From Heligmosomoides polygyrus polygyrus (Eukaryota > Nematoda > Chromadorea > Rhabditida > Heligmosomidae), in assembly GCA_947396885.1 (NCBI GenBank), contig OX377202.1:31115407-31179406 (forward strand): a DNA stretch of 64,000 bases, read 5' to 3'. Positions 9,524 to 21,500 of the stretch are shown in pieces. The first letter of the stretch is position 1; each line of letters begins with the position of its first letter. The position numbers and the translations under genes were made by a program. The notes below the pieces were generated by a model, which did not search any database, was not told the origin of the DNA, and was given only the letters and a program-made list of their open reading frames with translations.

Positions 9524-12500
9524 CTACATGAAGCCCTCGCAGATGTTCTCGCCGAACTTGCTCTGAAGTAGTCGAACCACACGATCGCACTGCTCTTCCA
9601 CATTGCGGTTCTCATCTGAAACGCGGACAGTTAGACGGCAAAATTGATTTGAGCACTGCAAAGGCTTACCTTCGAGCAGTTCACTCAGGAATGGCATCAC
9701 CATGGGCAAGTGGGGAGCGATGCCGTCTCCAGCCTTGTCGAATATCGCTTCAACAACCAACAAAGCGCGATAACGAATCTGAAAGCGCACGATTTGTCAG
9801 CTGAAAAGCTCCGTGCGGCCACTCAGAAGCGCCTTACCTTGGCCCTGTTGCTCCTTGTTTTCAGTAGCAGCTTCTCTAAAATTTCTTGGAAGACGTCTGG
9901 ATGGGCGTCCGCTATGTGGTAGAGGGCATCAGCCAGGTGAGGAACGCATCTCTTCTCGTGTCCGCACAGTTTGCTGTTCACAATCTCGTTCGTCAACGGT
10001 TCTATAAGAGCCTCAGCTCGCTCCCTGCAAATGAGATTTATCCAGCACAGCACCACCATAGGGAGAGCTCCACTGCTCCAGCACTCACTGTGTGAAGAAC
10101 TCGCGGTGGCGGGCACAGTTGTTAACGAAGTCAAGGACATGGACAACCAACGAGTCAGCTTCCAGCCCGTCAATTGTCTCCTTCTTGCCGTGAAGTAGAA
10201 GCAGAGACGAGTCTACAAAGGTTGTATTACTTCACAGACTTCTGACGTTGAAATGGAAAACTGGACCATAAGTCCTTTCCATCCAAGGAATGTTCGTCTT
10301 GGCTTTAAGCCCAAGTTTTCACATTTTCAGAGCTTATAGGTCGTAGGAGCAATGACCATCGAACAGTTAGTATAACATGGATAACAGAAGAAACAAGACC
10401 AGACCACATTAAAGAAGCGCAAAGGGAGCCGGTGCTCATTACCTTACAAGAGAAGGGTTTGGAGTGTATGTCTGAAGGGAAAAGCGAGCCATACCGCAAG
10501 AATCTACACCCTCCATTAAATATAAAAGTGTGTTTACCTTTTGCCAAGTCGTTAATCCAAACGAGTAGGGGGTTCCTATAGTTTCCTACGGAATCGGGGA
10601 CGATCGCGCGATGCCATCATGAGAGCTACAATCATCCCTAGTTGTTTAGGGCGCAGCGGGTAGCAGTGGGCTTTCGCGTGAACGACGTCGGAAGTTCGGC
10701 TCCTGTGCTTTATGTTGCTTTTGCATTTCTTCCGTTCGAATGAGATCTGAGAGGATCTAATTTCTGCACCTTTCACCTTTTCAGGCCTTTTTGTGCACAT
10801 TTTTCCAAAGCCCACAAGGCATGGGAGCCAAAACCTACAATACTCCCATGAAGCCACATCGCCATCCACTCGGCCGAGGATTATTTAGCATCGTAGGCTT
10901 ACAAGTGGCTTATCTCTCGCTCATTACGATGCTTGGTCACCGTCACGATTCCAAAGTAAACTTTGAGAATCCTCTGCTCTTGGTCTAGTCACTTGGCAAA
11001 CCCGAAGAGTTTGAGACTTTTCTTGGCTGCAGAGCCTCCTATACGGCTCAATTTTCCCGTTCAGACTTGAACTCCAAACCCTTCTCTTTTGAGTAGTGAG
11101 CCAGAAACAGTAGTCTTAAACATGGAGCGTCTAGATCACTTCGAAATCCCGTCTGTTCCGGGCGACGAAAAAGTCGGCATTTTAGCGCTTCCAATGTGCT
11201 CTGATACGCAGCCGGGACACTCAAGATATCAGCACGGAGTCGAGCTGCTGCACTCATTGTATAGGGCTAATTTGTACCCGAAGGACGTCCGCTGTCTTGC
11301 ATAGAAACGGAATCCACGGCGCATCACAAAACGGGACTGCCCCTATACATCACTGTCGCGAGCACTATACAGCGTTCACAAGTTGGCTGATTCTGTTAAA
11401 GATTACAGGCTGAATCTGTTCTTCAGGCTCTCCTCGCAGAACTACCACCGAAGTGTTGCTGGAGAAAATGGTGTCCTCTTGACATCCCGCGGGATCTGGT
11501 CAGTTACATCAGAACATCGAAACTGGCAATCATCAACGAAGCGGTTGTCACCAGATGCCAGACAAGGCGAATTTTCGTCCACCTGGCTAATAGCGCACCT
11601 CCTATTCTCGAATGAACGAGAGAAACCTAAAACTCTGCACACCTTTTCTCACGTGCGTGAAATATACCATTTTCACGCCAAATTGGACACTTTTGAAACC
11701 AAATTGGGCATTCTTTTAAGCAATCTTGACACTTTCGAAATCAATCTAAAAACTTCCAAATCAAAACGAGCGCCTTCCAGATTAAATTAGAGACTCTTCA
11801 AAACGGCTGACGTGCTTTTTTGTTCAAAGAAAAATGGCATAACATTTTTGTTAGAAATTTTCAATTTAGCTGCTCCAATGAGTAACGCACTGCTGTAAAT
11901 TCTAGTTTGAAAAATTAAAGCAAGAACAACTGATTACATGTAGTTTTAAAGCTGCTGAAGGCTGCAGAGATAGTGTATTAGGAAGGAAGATATCGCACTA
12001 GACTACTGCTCTCGATTTTTGTTCGACTGACAGCAAAAATTCTGCTTGCGTGGAGCAATACAGAACATGTAAACGGCAGACATAAAAAGAGTTCATATTC
12101 CTACACCGCTTCAAGCAAGCAGCATTTGCACCATCAATCAAATAAAAATTGCGGCGATCTAGTCCAGTAAACAGCGAGATTTTTTTTCAAATACTGCGCC
12201 TTAAAACACAATTTTGTCTATTATTTCCTTTAAAGAATAAAAATTTTATCAAAAAGTGTATTCGCTTATTGGTGTAGGTGAACTAAAAATATCAAAGATA
12301 GTTATAATAAATTCTTGTATTTAATCTTTCAGATGCTGGGTTTGGTTAGGAAGATGTTCAGTTCGATTTCAAAGCTTCAAGCCTGCTTGGAAGAGTGCCC
12401 AATTTGATCTCAAAAGTGTCCAATTTGACGTGGAAATGGTATGTAATACTACGCGCATCAGTTTCGATCTCCCGTTCTGCAGGAGTGATAACATGTTCTT

Positions 12501-15500
12501 GTTTACGTAGAACCTAGACTCATGGGCCGTACGTTAGTGAAGGTAGAACAGCGGAGTCCAGCAAACAGTAGCGCGGAAGCTATACTCCGTTTTCAAAGAG
12601 TTATGGCCGTTATAAGTTACGCTCTCACGCCTTTCGCTACAGCAGCGAACGGTGGCGACAAGTTCAGATTAGCACGCGCTCGGTCCCCGTAGAACAAAGC
12701 GACAGTCGACGAGATGGCAGCTGATACGGATGACAAACTGCGCAAATCAAAATACAACCCCCCCCCCCCCCGAAAGGTGTAGCGTGAAACTTCATACACG
12801 GCTATTATACACATCAGCCAAGTATTGAACTGACCGGTAATGATGGTGGCATTGCAGCTTTGCAGGACCTTGCTTGATATTTCCACCAACCTTCCAAAGT
12901 ACGGCAGCGCTAAGGTATTGAACGAGTCGTAGAAACTGAAATCGTCCTCTTCTCAAACCGACACTTCTGGACAGGAACTCCTGATGACAAAACCTTCTTT
13001 GAAACTAAAAGTCAACGTGCTGTACCTTCACTACCTCAGCCTGCTCTGGCAAGGCTCATAGTCCTTTTCTTCAACTGATTATACCCATTCTTAACAGAAG
13101 AAAAGGCTAGGTAGGTCTACAGCCCCAACCGCTATGGAAAATTTGCTCGCTAATGGTGACATATAAGAAGGAACATAGACCTAAGCCAACCTGTTGGCGA
13201 AGGAAAAGACTGTGACAAGGCGACTGCGTTCGCCTTTCGTTGCCGATGGCTTTAAGCCCTGCTCAGCCCAATCGACGAGCCCATTCATCACAGATCGAAG
13301 TGTGTTTTCGGTCAGCACCTCGGCCATCGTCAACAGCGACTTGAACACACTGCGTTCAACATTCTCGATCGAGGTGAAGTTCTGAAGCGTTTTGTCTTAT
13401 ATGAGATAGGCAATATTCCATGAATGGTTTATCTCCAGTTTTACCTCCACATTCCTTTCGTTACTACGAAACGCTAAACCCTGCAGGAAAACGTTTGCCA
13501 GCAGAGCGTTCCTATTTTGAGTGATGGCGACGCGATTCTTCTGATCGAAGTAGCAGGCCAGGAGTGTGAACAGGGCAGCCAGAGACTTCTGAAGAAGGAG
13601 TTCCTTCCATAGTATCGAAGCTGCAAGCAAATGCACCTACCTCTTCGGAACTGAGCTGCACAACCGCTTTAGCAAAATGTTCCGGTATTACTCGCATTTC
13701 AATCTTCAGAAGGGCCGTGCGGATAAGATCAAGCCTAAGGTTGAGTAAGCCGTCATTCAGGAAAGTGGTTTGGGGTGTATTAGGCGAACAATCGATCTAC
13801 CTGTGTCGTATACTGCCTTTCGGGTTTTGCATAACCTGAGACTTATCAGGCAGCGGAACAGCGGCTGGCACTGAATCGTCTGATGACTCGGAATACCTGA
13901 ACCGCCAATTCCTATTTCCTAACCGCATATTTACAGCACAAAAATAGAAATAAACCAACACAAACCGTCCAGTGAGTCGGCAGTAGTGGACCAGAATTTC
14001 CGGGAGGAACTGAGGAATAAACGGCGCAAACTGATCCATGATTCTTTGTACGCATGTCAACGCAGATATCTAAGCAAGATCAATTATAAGTGGAATGGTC
14101 ATGGACGTTAGAGAGAGCACACCAGTAACGTAGAATTGCCGAGCTTCCTTCCACTCAGGGATTGTTGCCGCATGCGACTGCGCTTAGTTTGAACGTCTTC
14201 AGATTGAGTTTGAGTTGATTGCACATTCTGAAACAGTCAACCTCACCATCACATAAAAAAAAGCAGAAACGTGCATCCAATGATTGTAAGACAAAGGCCA
14301 CAAAAACCCCAAGTGGAAGCAATCTGAAGTAGCAGCTGCTAAGCATTTGAAATAAATAGATAGGCTCCGGAACCAAGTCGTTTCATGGCATGCGAGAGCA
14401 GCACCACAATAATGTGCTAAGTGCACGGCCATTTATTATGAAATATATGGTAATGATAAAGAAAAATAAATGGAGGCTGCGTTACTCAAAACGATTGTGG
14501 GATACGCCACGCATTCTACTTCTACATGTGTCGTGAAGGCGACCTGAATAGTATGTGGGCTATATAATGACTTGCGGTGGCCAACCAACATACAAGTTAA
14601 TGTTTTATTCTTCCCAGAAAGTCTGGTACCAATTTGCAGACCCCAGAAGAAGGAAGGCTTATGTGGACTGCTGCCGAACGAGGAACCTCGATTCGTGGTG
14701 CACACGACAGTGGGCGCCTCCTCCGACTGCGCTAACACGCGCTCATGTTCCCTTGTCACAAAAACTAAAATATAAGGGTCTCTACCAATACCCCTAGGTC
14801 ATATCAAGGTTCTGGTCACCCATGTCGCCATGCGCTCCATCCCCCCTGGTTAGAGACTTGCTATCACATTTGGAAAGGAATCCGGATTTGTCCATCTAAG
14901 GAATTCTAAGGAATTGATTAACAGGCGTAATAATTCTTAAATTTTTAGCACTCCAGCCGATAGCTCTGCCTTGAGGTTCAATAGATATTCAATAGCTACA
15001 ATACATTACCCAACCAACGATCTAAGGGTCTACGAAAGAAGAAGGAAAGATGTCTCAAAAATGTCATAGGCCTCTCAACATTCGGGTATGGGCAGTGGAA
15101 TTTTAAAAAAATGGAAGAGTATGTATTATAGGACTGCATAGCGCAAACATGACACAAATCTATCGGAACACTACCTTTTCTCCAGAAATACAGTCGGAAA
15201 GTATACTCAGACATGTTTTGAGCAATGGAACTGCCGAAATCATGGTCGCCTTCATGTTCTGGGACCTAAAACGAACAACAGATATGCACACAATTCATAT
15301 GGAACGTCTGCATATCTAAGAGTATAATCTGCAAACAGTAAACAATACAATACATAGAACAATGTATATATAGGACTCTGGTTTCAATTATACACTTATA
15401 TTCAGAAAGCATAGTCTTCCAAGATTTTCTTGTATTTTGCTATGTCAAGAGTTCTGAAAGAGAAGTGAATTCCTCAAGCTTAAATCTCGAAAAAAAACAA

Positions 15501-18500
15501 AACGCTGTATACCTAATGAGTTCTCCAGAAAGAAGCAGAATATTCCCAACCAAGCACTCATCCAGAGTTTGGTAGTCGGCAGCCTGAGAGAACAGAACCG
15601 TTACCACGTATCTGCTCTTCCAAACTGACTTGAAACCCACTATATCTATGCACTTCGCCATGGTGTCCGAAAGCACCGACACGTCCGAATGGGTGCCGAG
15701 ACGCTTGGCCACCAGTTTCAGAGAAAAAGCAGCATTCTGGCACAACACCACCTGAAACGTTTTTGATTAGTTCATCCACAAGACCAGCCACAGAATCGCG
15801 CCGTATCCTTGAAACCCTACTTCTTCACTACTCGACCGCTCCTTAACAATCCATTTGTTGAGGACAGCAGCCATCCTTTCCAAATGATGCACATTAATTC
15901 CCCCTTCAGTGAAGAAGAAGCCATCGTGTATCAGCTTGGAGTTGGCCAGTTGGAGAGCCTTAAGGGAAAACATCATGGCAAATTTTCTACACATATTTCA
16001 CATAACCAGATGGATGGACCTGCTTACCTTGTCACGCATCCTCCACTCGGTTTTCTCGTCTTCAAGCAGATCGGTAATTATTCTTGCAGCCACTCCACCG
16101 GGCATTAAATGGCGCATCTGAAAGCGAAGGGTTGTTAAGCGATTTGGACTTCCTCGTCAGAATCGACTTGTCGTGTGAGCCACTCACCTTCTCGGAAACC
16201 GTCTCAGCTCTTCCCGACAACGCTATCCAGTATCGAAGTGTTTGCTGCTCCTCAGCTTCGACAGCCTTAGCACGTTCGCTCGCAATGAACTCATCCAACT
16301 CTACCGAAGATGTCATCAATCGCTTCCCAACCGGTGTCATTGCTTGGTAAAGGACCTCGTCGTCTAGTTCCCCAAGCTGGAAATTTGGGTTTTTAGCAAC
16401 TGTCTTTGAATAACCGGGCCAGGTGTGCGAATCTCTTCCGTTTACTGCAGAGCAGAGTAGAAAACAAACCTTTTCGAACAGCTTTCGATTGCTGAGAACT
16501 CTCACAACCAGCCCCATCACAACGAAACGAAAATGACGAAGTTTCGGCAATGAGTACTTCGACCTGAAAGCAGAACACCATATGAAATATACACGACACA
16601 GACTGAATGACCCACTACCTGTCGAACACAGCCTGATCCAGGGATCCTTCTTGTGATTTAGGTTGCCCATCGCCTCCTAACCTCACCACAAAGTTCACGA
16701 GGTCAACTGCAGCGGAAAACTAGAAAACAGATTTAAGTGAAGGAAAAGGGGCATTCGCATGAAACAGAACCCAATTTCGTGCTGAGGCGAAGTTCTTTTT
16801 TTACCTAGAAACCTCAGGAGGACCAAGCTAACTGAATAATTGAGCTCAACACGAGGTATTTCCTAGTGTTTGCTGGCCACCGTTCAAAGCGTGTTCAACC
16901 CCTCCCCGATCTCGTTGTTCTCAGTAGCTTACTCATCATTTTGTGCATTGACTCAACCTATTTCTCAGTCCATTATTCTTTCATATTTCCAGACGAGAAC
17001 ATGTTTACGTGAGACAGATAAACAGTCCACAAAAACACTCACTTGGTAGACAGGATCAAGCGCAGCGCACAGCTCCAATGCAAAGTCTTCAAACGCATCT
17101 TGTTCAGCTGATCGTTTGTTTGCGTCAATAGCTGAACGCTGCCATCTAGCGCAGAAGCTGAAACAGAAAGTAAAATCTGAAAAAGAGAGTAATGTAACGG
17201 CTGAAGAAGTCGGCATAACAGACTCATCGCAGCCCGCTTAGTTTCACCCAACTAAAAGAACACGAATTTCTTGGCTGGTTTCTGGCTTTGCGCTGAAGAC
17301 TTGGATACTTCTTTATCTCTTACGTGTACTATGAATGAGTTGTTGCGATTCGAAACCTAAGATGAGTTAGTAAGCAAAAAAGTAGAATAAACCAAATACA
17401 AGTGCGCCGCGCTTCAAATTTGCAAGGAAGAAGGTTCGGGAAACCGGATGCACCTCTGACCATTTTTTTAAAATTATCTAATTGTTGTTGAGAAATTGGG
17501 TGCGAGGAGCACAGTTGAAGGAGTCGCCAACTCGCGAGCACCCGTTCAAAGTTCTTGGTTCGAGTTTCAAGCCCAGGCCAAGCAAACTTTCCATCCCTCC
17601 AGAGTTGGAGAATAGGTATCAGACTTATATGGGAATGATACAACTCTGACACGTTCATCGTCTGGCCACCGCAACTCATTGTGTAGACCGAATACGTATT
17701 CAAATTGCCTCTACGACACGCCGTAAAGGTAGAATGGATGTCGCATTGCAAAAGAGACTGAGAAAAGTCCGTCCTTTATCGTTTTATCTTTTATTGTGAA
17801 ATTCTGGGAGGCTAAAAAACAATGTCCTTATTCCGTTCCACCATCCCAGAGCTCGGAAAAGGGACGGGAACACATTGACTTCAGGTGTTCACAATAGCCG
17901 TCCGGGGACAAAAGGTGAACACATCCATCCACTGCAACGGCTGACTTCACTTTGCCACCGTAAACTGTAAGAGCTTGGATGGACTGGTCTGCAGCACTTA
18001 CCATGTACTGTTCGGTGTACTGGTTCTCGATCCCTTCCGATTCCCAACTTCTTCGCTCCCCGAGAATCGCCTGTGACTAGGTGCATCCGTGGGAGCGACG
18101 TCAGATAGCGACCCGCACAAGCCTTAGAGATCCAACAAGCGAGTTTTGGGGAAAGTGACACTGCAGCGATGCTAATGAAATGCACAAACGTTGAAGATAC
18201 GCGTGTGACTACACGGAGCACTAATTATCGTTGGGTTGAATAATAAGCCGCGAAAAGAAACTACTTTGCGCAAATCCGCAATCCTAGAGCTCACTATCTC
18301 ATACTAGCACTCGAAGCTATGCCACTAAAACGTTAACATCCTTTAACTAAACGCCTAACGATTAGGAAACAATTACAATATGTCACCAAGAAACTGAGAG
18401 CTGCTTCAGAATAATGGAAACGACGATGGTGGACCGCCGGAGATACGCGTTTAGGCGGCGTTTGCAACGCCAATATGCGACAGATGTTCGGTGTCGCCCC

Positions 18501-21500
18501 ACGACAGAGGTTCGCTGTCGACGGATAAACGCAGCCTGGCTCAAGTAGAGGGAGTCCACAGAGATCCTCTGCGACCGTAGATGCTCCAGGACGCTCAAAG
18601 GCAAGCTCTATAGAACAGTTGTGAGACCTGCCCTCTTCTACGGCAGTGAGTGCTGGGCCCTGGGTAAGGCGCAGGAGCGGCAACTGCACGCGGCGGAGAT
18701 GAGGAGGTGGGCATGTGGATGGATCCGTCGGGACAGGGTGCGAAACGAGGATGTTAGGACAGTGATGAAGACAGCCCCGATCCAGCTGAAGATGAGAGAG
18801 CAGCGCCTGAGGTGGTATGGACACGTCCTCAGAAGACAAGAGGGTCACCCCACAAGGTTGGCCCTAGATTTCGAGGCACCCGGAAAGCGTCCGAGAGGAG
18901 CCCCAAGGAAAAGATGGAAGGGTGTCATCAAGAGAGATCTCGCCGAAGTCGGCGCCACGCCAGATGACGCCCTTGATAGAATGAGGTGGCGACAGATCAC
19001 AAGAACAGCGGACCCTGTGACTGCGCGGGACTAAACGCTCAGGAGGAGAAGAAGAAGACAGTTCGGTGTCGCCCCGATAGCCAAGTGTTGCGCGATGCTC
19101 GTCTACGATGGTATGATCACGTCCTTCGCGCCAACGGCGGCACCGCCGTAAGATTGGCCCTAAACATTAGATCCCCGGAAAGCGGACCAGAGGACCCCCA
19201 AAGCAACGCTGGTTAGATACGTTGAATTTGGTCTTAAGCATAGCTGGTCCCATCCCGATCAAGCATTCGATCGGGAAAATTGGCGTCACCACACCATCAG
19301 GGCGAACTACGAAGTGGCACAGACACTGATGAAAAGACCCCAGCAGTAAGAAGATAACAATAAATTTAAAGTTGAGACGAACTGTTCGAGCAGCACGCCA
19401 GCGACTATCCACACGTTGGCATGCTTAACCGCACGAGTTATCGCATGCGCCATACGGGCTCGACGATGGGCAGGAATATCGTATGTAGAGACGGCGAGGA
19501 TCCGCGCAACACTAACAAGCCGCAATCGCATCTCGTTGGGCAGCGACTGAAAACAAACCCGTACAATTCTGAATCCCGATCCCAAAAACCAGAAGACCTA
19601 CTTTGCCATCCTCTTCGCAGACAGCTCGAAACAGGGCTTCTATTGTGTCCTCAATAATTCCGAGAGTCAGCTCGTTATCTTTCCGGAACAGCCCACTTCC
19701 CATGAAGGTGAAAACGGACATCACATGGGATGCGACACTGGACTGCAAAGGAATGACTTTAGAACTAGAAGCAAACGTTAATCACAAGAGGCTATTACCG
19801 GCGATAATCGGACTGCAGCAGTCAGTAGACGCAGAGACTCCCGTAGAATATGGTGGCTGTGCGTCGCACGCATAATGTCAACGACGAAGTTCATCTTGAG
19901 ATCAGCGTCAGTGATCTTGTACTTGCCTACAAACTCCATCGGCAATGAGTGTACTTCAATCAACAAAACGAGGTTCATTCTACCTGGATATTTAAGCATT
20001 TTCAGCAGCAGCGTGACCACTCGCAACGTTAGCGCATCATTCCCATCACACGAACTAGAATGAGGCCTTATGCTCGATAAAGGGCATTAAAAACGTTTAA
20101 TGTGTAGCGTACTCTTTCAAGATATCGAACAGTGTGTGGAATAATCGACCATCGACGGTGGGGTTTGTGCGGGTAGCCAGCAGCTCAAGCACAAACTTGA
20201 GCCGTTTCTCGTATTCCTCCTTGGTCTCGTTCTTAAGGACCTGAAAAATCGTCACTAAAAGAACAGTGTTGCACTTTTCAGCACACTCAGCCTCAGGCTT
20301 GCACGCTTTCCCCTCAGCACCTAGTTATGCTTCACAAATGCCGGAAGCGGTTCAAATTCAAACATTTCGTAACGTCACCTTAACCGAATATTTCTCAACA
20401 ACAACAACGAAGATACTGTTTGAATTGTCACAAAAATCTATCCTTTTTGCACTAAGATTCGGTGGAATACCACAGAGAGCAAGAATGAGAAATCTTCTAG
20501 GACGTTATTTCTTTTGACTGTACCGTGCAATTTTCCGACGACCAGACTTTCAAAATTGAAGGTGTAAATCCCGTCTGTTTTGAGTTCTTTAAATAAATAC
20601 AAATAGAAACAATCTTTGGCTACAATCAAAACAGCAACAACAAGTTTAAATAAATAATTATATCGCCATTTCATACTATACCATACTATGCTATACTAGA
20701 TCATACTATACTATTTATGCATCTTCTGAAGAGCCAGATTGGCGAAATTTTGTCTTCCAGGTGTATTTACAAAACATTCAGTATGGACTAATAATGTGCT
20801 AACGCACCGTCCCCGAGCCGCCGGAATCGGCCTACCGCGACCACCGACCGCGCGCCAATGCAGGAGATAACAGGGCGCCTGCCAACCGCTGAACCAGTCG
20901 CCAACGCCGTGCGCCCTCTACCCCATCCCTCGTCCCGGCCCCATTCTCTGATCTCTCCGTAGATTAGGGGACACTAAGCTAACTGTATTCTTAAGGCTGA
21001 AGCCCGAGGACGTGCCGCCACGCCCGATACACAACAAGGACCGGAGTTTTGTAGCCCGTTTCTACGAAAAAGTCCGCTGAACCACCACCTCCCACTCACA
21101 CGGATCTCTCTTACACACTGGACGGGCAGACAACCAACGCAAATAATTTGATCATCGCTGCTGCTCGTTGAAAGTTGTTTCTCGTTTAGGGAAGAAATTT
21201 GGTAATTAAAAAGCCTCAATTTTTCTATGCAAAAGGAAGTCTTGAAACGCGCTGCAACCGCTGAATTATCCGCGCATCAAAAACCTACAGCAACTTCGGC
21301 GGCCTGACGGCGACTGATGACGAACGTGTGGCTCATTATCCAACTGTGTTTACCTCGTGACTCCACAATGCCATAAGATAATTGGAAACTTTCTTTTAAT
21401 ATCGCTGTACGACAAGACCATTGCACGAGTCATTTTTGCCTTTTCGGTCTGCACTGAAGTGATACTTTCTTTTGTCATTTTCGGACCACCCAGTGGCCGC

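Larger units (their letters stand above)
10213..12834 (-). other. Long HEATR1 intron filled by two TIR elements
   Basis: A 2622-nt intron, phase 1 on both sides (exon ends ACCG|GTCAGT; next begins after TTTGTAG). It holds the elements at 10434-11102 and 11662-12445 and a C14 tract at 12758-12771. Remaining ORFs in it are not coding by any evidence I see. Confidence 0.7.
18408..19335 (+). mobile_element. RTE-B LINE 3' fragment, split by a second LINE
   Basis: 18408-18500 and 19061-19335 align end to end with the C-terminal coding part of the element at 52794-53890 (AATGGAAACGA(C/A)GATG... then GTTCGGTGTCGCCCC continuing GATAGCC...). Frame is lost by several indels. The break is filled by the 560-bp RTE-A copy. 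Confidence 0.75.
17252..19378 (-). other. Long HEATR1 intron with nested LINEs and a SINE
   Basis: A 2127-nt phase-0 intron between exons ending LLEQF and beginning LGETKRAAM. It contains SINE S1 (17495-17792), about 500 bp unassigned (17850-18400) and the nested RTE pair (18408-19335). Confidence 0.7.

Noticed and set aside
17889..18221. 110-codon minus ORF in a HEATR1 intron
   Set aside because: No domain, no splice signals linking it to the gene; intron sequence.
18333..18848. 171-codon minus ORF
   Set aside because: Antisense shadow of the RTE-A and RTE-B coding sequence.
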